A DNA stretch of 21,418 nt from Poteriospumella lacustris. Taxonomy: Eukaryota > Sar > Chrysophyceae > Chromulinales > Dinobryaceae. Where the stretch lies: NCBI GenBank assembly GCA_008000375.1, contig SMOI01000343.1, positions 12,155-33,572 on the forward strand. The letters are read 5' to 3'. Positions 18,340-21,418 of this stretch are shown one piece after another. Under the pieces are notes generated by a model. That model was not told the DNA's origin and did no database searches. It saw only the letters and a program-made list of their open reading frames with translations. How positions within the stretch are numbered: the first letter of the stretch is position 1; each line of letters opens with the position of its first letter. The position numbers were made by a program, and so were the translations under genes.

Positions 18340-18745
18340 ACAAAATTGTCGACTGATCGGGATTGACACCTTAACCGACACCCCACCGGACAAACGTGGC
18401 AACAAATACATTATCGTCACAGTGGTAATGGACTCCAAGCTCTGCTTCTTGTGCCCAGCTTCAGCCCATGATGCCAATACAGTGGCTGATGCACTTTGTT
18501 TCTTCTATAAAAGGTAAGACACAGGCTAAATGTGGATACATGGATGCAGCGGCGTTTATCTTCTGAAATTCCCGTCATTTTGGAATTCGAGATGCTGCTT
18601 CTTTGGGAACAAGTTCGCCACAAAATCTATCCCAATGTGTCCATGTTTTCAACAGCTAGCCCACCCCTTGATTCCCGCAACAAACCGCGAGAATCAGTTC
18701 TCAGTGCATTTACCTCCGCCAGTCACACCCCGCCAACACCTCTGA
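18340..18745 (+). pseudogene. Decayed Ty3/Gypsy-like integrase core
   Basis: The + frame ending at 18517 carries GIDTLTDTPPDKRGNKYI and ANTVADALCFFYKR, the first catalytic-Asp block and following helix of Ty3/Gypsy-type integrases. Just upstream, another frame carries GDKIVD, which usually abuts this block, so a frame change lies near 18352. Downstream (18530-18745, shifted frame) FFGNKF and HPLIPATNREN resemble the next integrase blocks. It ends 28 bases before the inverted-repeat element. No LTR or RT was found. Confidence 0.55.
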
Positions 18746-18772
18746 AGTCCCGGGCGTATTCTAAACTCCCAG

Positions 18773-18978
18773 TTCCCTTAGTGAAACAGTAGTATACTAC
18801 TGTGGCTACAGGGTCAGGACGCTTTTATTGGATGTCGCTCCCCCAGATGTCGGTCGCATTTGGGAATCTAGGTTTGAGCTGGACATATTGTGAAGTTGTT
18901 GCAGCGTATGTAGAGATGGAAGAATGCAATAAAAGTACATAAGTACGGTTTCATTAAGGGTCCTCGCGCTTAGCTCTG
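18773..18978 (+). repeat. Left terminal inverted repeat, itself bounded by CCCTTA(G/A)TGAAAC
   Basis: Starts CCCTTAGTGAAACAGTA at 18775 and its inner end at 18960 reads TACGGTTTCATTAAGGG, an inverted copy of the outer end. It contains the perfect 16-bp palindrome CAGTAGTATACTACTG at 18787-18802. The repeat is thus a MITE-like unit of about 186 bp plus a 17-bp shared flank. Confidence 0.8.
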
Positions 18979-20040
18979 GTGATATATGGTGCAACGACAC
19001 GCATCGATGAATGCTTTGCACTTTCGAGCGACCGTTTGCCTTACATCGTTATGACGGCTGTAAGAATGGTGAGCAAACAGCAACTGCAATCACTCGTGCT
19101 TGACTCAGTTGACTTCAGCTTCGCAGTTGATTTCAGCTCGCCTCTCTGTGACGCTCTTGTTGGACATACCGAGTCTAGTGGATTCGTTTCAGTGCTGCAG
19201 TTAATCTACTGGCTGTCGACAGACTTCTGACATTAAGATGAAGTGTTTCTCGCCCATACTGACTCATGGGACTGACGACGCCTCTCTGCAACGACTGAAG
19301 ACTCTAAAGGAAGCCCTTCGTTGATACATGAATAGCAACGGTGGTGTCGGCAGAAAACATTAGCACTGGGAAGACGTAAATACTGTTTGGTGGCGAAATC
19401 CTGGAAATTCGAATTTCGGAATACTCTGTTTCGGAACCTCGTCTGTTGACACTATAGACGATACTACAGACGATAGGGCTCGCCTCACAACGTTGCATAC
19501 AACTCTCATCGTTGTTGTTGTTTCCTCTGCTTGGGAGAAATTTAAATGTGCCGCGTTTGTGAGCGTTACTCAGTCGAATCTGTCCGTAGATTCTGATTGT
19601 GGGTTAAGATCCCACAGGATCTTGGTGATACCTGGATCCAGGTAAGGATACCTCAAGGTATGCACCTGTGATGTCATAACTGCGCATCTTACGCTTTTCA
19701 TTGCATCCGGCGCAGCAATTGCCGAACATGTCTGATTCAAGACGGTTCGTAATGTCTGGAGACGAGAGCGTTTCGTAATGTCCTGTAAATGTGTCCTGTA
19801 TTGCCAGTGTTGTCTTCCGCTATTCGAACTGGCCCTGAGCGATGAACGTTTCCTTTCCCTCCAGACAGTTGCATCTTTGTGAGCATCTCCACTGACCAGC
19901 CTTTCTTCAATATCATCGGGGATAGCTCAGCAACAGCGGCCGATTTGGAAGATATCTCGTCTTTCTTCAACGCTTTCGCTATGGACATGCGGTATCCTTC
20001 CCGGAACTTACCCTGGCACCGAGCTTCTCAATGACGTCTG
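18979..20040. other. Interior of the inverted-repeat element, no gene seen
   Basis: Frames on both strands are short and without motifs. Three palindromes near 19606-19661 are the main structure. Confidence 0.45.
19606..19661. repeat. Cluster of three palindromes in 56 bases
   Basis: AAGATCC/GGATCTT with a CACA loop (19606-19623), the perfect 16-bp palindrome TACCTGGATCCAGGTA (19629-19644), and ATACCT/AGGTAT with a CA centre (19648-19661). Confidence 0.8.
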
Positions 20041-20063
20041 CCGAGTCTGCAGCTCCATAGGTA

Positions 20064-20572
20064 GTCGTGCACCATTGTGGCGGTTGAAATGGCGGTTTTG
20101 AGCCGTTTCAGAAAATTGGCTTTCGATGCTAACTTTACAGGTGGATTTATCAACAACTTGCGGCATTCTCACTTTGATGAAATAAATGATCGATGACACA
20201 GACGGTGTGCTCCTCGTTACATAAATTGTTTGAAATAGAAAATGGAGGACGACCTGTCAAAGTCCTGGTTGGGCCAATTGGCCCTTGGTTTATCCACGGT
20301 GGGTGTGCTCCATGTGCTTGTTGTCTTTTACTTGTAGCTTGTTGTCTTTTATATGCATATCAAGTTTACCGTGACATTAATTACTCGTTACCAAAACGCA
20401 ATTTGGTATGTCAAATGTTAATTTTCTAATATAGGTATGAACATTAATGTCGTAGACACCGATCGACTGGACATCAACAATCGTCGCCTAATTTGACGGT
20501 AAATAAAAACCGCCATTTCGTCGAAAAAGCGTCAGTCGCCACTGAAAAAAAACCGCCACAATGGTGCACGAC
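20064..20572. repeat. Nested inverted repeat inside the larger element
   Basis: 20064-20085 and 20551-20572 are perfect 22-bp reverse complements. Next to them AAATGGCGGTTTT (about 20087-20099) has an inverted partner (AAAACCGCCATTT) near 20507-20519, with about 30 extra bases on the right side. The span of about 509 bp suggests an older MITE inside the 2.1-kb element. GACATTAAT/ATTAATGTC lies in its centre. Confidence 0.75.
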
Positions 20573-20692
20573 TTCCTACCCGTTGGTATATGTGGACGTT
20601 GTTCCGGAATTGCGACAATGTTGGCCTCTAACATCACGTCAGGATCCAGATCTATCAACAGAAAACGCACATGGGCGGGAAACGCGGTTTAC

Positions 20693-20899
20693 AAGAGCTA
20701 AGCGCGAGGACCCTTAGTGAAACCGTACACATGTACGTTTTTCGCACTCTTCCATTCATACATTGGGGTAACGTACTGCACAGTATGTCCAGAGCAAACC
20801 TAGATCCCCAAAGGCGACACGACATCTGGGGGTGCGACATCTAATAAAAGCGTCCTGACCCTGTAGCCACAGTAGTATACTACTGTTTCACTAAGGGAA
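20693..20899 (-). repeat. Right terminal inverted repeat, itself bounded by CCCTTAGTGAAAC
   Basis: On the + strand CCCTTAGTGAAACCGTA begins at 20711 and GTTTCACTAAGGG ends at 20897. The internal palindrome CAGTAGTATACTACTG is at 20870-20885. It is the inverted partner of 18773-18978 and lies 95 bases from the stop of the Tc1-like gene. Confidence 0.8.
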
Positions 20900-20994
20900 T
20901 GAAACGTCTCTCTAGGTGGCGTCGGAGTTAGACAAACACCATCGCATCGAACGATATAACAAATATGTGTTTGACTGAGAAATGCTTTTAATGT

Positions 20995-21418
20995 CTACAG
21001 TGAATACTTTGTTGGAAAACCTTTGCTGTCGATGACAGCTTGGAATCTTTCGGGCATAATGTCCACCAATCGACTTAATATATCGACTGTCAGCGACCTC
21101 CAACCTTCGTAAAGGGCTGCAAAGAGTTCTTCCTCCTTATTGCATCGTCGATTGCGGAGTCTTCTGTCCAATATTGACCAGAGGTTCTCAATAGGTTGAG
21201 ATCTGGGTGCGCAATTATATTCCGTTAGCCAATTGCAAACCTGGACAGCGGTACGCTTGGGGTCATTGTCTTGTTCGACCTGCCGACGCAGGTCCACGCT
21301 GTGGCGTCCATCGAGCATCTCACCCAATGACTCTAAGTTGTCAACGGGTTCGAACGGATCAACAGCTGGATCCGGCGTAGAGTTAAAATGAACCTTAGCT
21401 TTAGCACCATCCGTGGTA
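20995..21418 (-). pseudogene. Tc1-like transposase, C-terminal part with shortened catalytic core (runs off window)
   Basis: The minus-strand frame is open from the window end to the stop at 20995-20997. It carries EQDNDPKRTAVQV (second Asp block), QPIENLWSILDRRLR (catalytic Glu block) and ERFQAVIDSKGFPTKYSL, the usual Tc1 C-terminus. Only 26 residues separate the Asp of QDN from the Glu of IEN, whereas Tc1 elements normally have 34; the usual WP-x-SPDLN stretch is missing, so about eight residues are deleted and activity is unlikely. The N-terminal DNA-binding part lies outside the window. Confidence 0.8.

Larger units (their letters stand above)
18773..20899. mobile_element. 2.1-kb non-autonomous element with ~206-bp terminal inverted repeats
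   Basis: 18773-18978 and 20693-20899 are inverted copies of each other. The outer 57 bases are identical; the rest is similar with scattered changes and small indels, and the innermost 17 bases (TCCTCGCGCTTAGCTCT) match again. The 1.7-kb interior has no frame over about 85 codons that looks real. No target-site duplication is obvious next to the TTCCCTTAG ends. It was probably moved by a transposase supplied from elsewhere. Confidence 0.8.

Noticed and set aside
17984-18340. Lys/Glu-rich protein from the purine tract
   Set aside because: Composition is set by the GA bias. Only the downstream integrase block has diagnostic residues.
1-21418. Giant-virus or bacterial origin
   Set aside because: Canonical short introns, Copia, Gypsy and Tc1 remnants and low gene density point to a eukaryotic chromosome. 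No operon, ribosome-binding pattern or viral hallmark gene is present.

Overview
The window reads as a piece of a small-genome or repeat-rich microbial eukaryote, not a bacterium or a virus. Short introns with GTAAGT donors and pyrimidine-CAG acceptors, LTR retrotransposons of the Ty1/Copia and Ty3/Gypsy types, a Tc1-like transposase and long non-coding spacers support this. A stramenopile such as an oomycete would fit, but no sequence here fixes the lineage.

Layout. Positions 1-3348 hold the 3' part of one large GC-rich gene for a multi-pass membrane protein: a cysteine-rich outer part, about seven membrane segments, long disordered loops and an acidic Ser/Asp tail. It is the only clearly intact gene, and its 5' end lies outside the window. 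Positions 3349-8800 are less GC-rich and hold mostly decayed coding remnants on both strands. Exceptions are a small ORF at 7895-8335 and a short helical ORF at 6064-6426 that is broken by one TAG.

Positions 8800-13150 are a mobile-element graveyard. Copies of a hairpin- and microsatellite-bearing repeat family bracket a rearranged Copia element, in which the integrase lies upstream of the protease and pre-integrase, and a decayed DDE_4-like transposase. Positions 14028-14940 look like a small intron-bearing host gene. Its third exon runs straight into the LTR and pol region of a second, reverse-strand Copia element (14945-17385), which carries frameshifts and a 238-bp extra reverse-transcriptase segment between 20-bp direct repeats.

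Positions 17881-18745 hold a 35-bp tandem array, a purine-rich tract and a decayed Gypsy-like integrase. Positions 18773-20899 form a 2.1-kb element with ~206-bp terminal inverted repeats. Each terminal repeat is itself bounded by a short inverted repeat. The interior has no convincing gene but contains palindromes and a nested inverted repeat. The window ends inside a Tc1-like transposase on the minus strand with a shortened catalytic core.

The strongest novelty candidates are the compound inverted-repeat element and its possible link to the adjacent Tc1 gene, the permuted Copia, and the structured repeat family. Apart from the mobile elements, no functional operon or pathway joins the genes.
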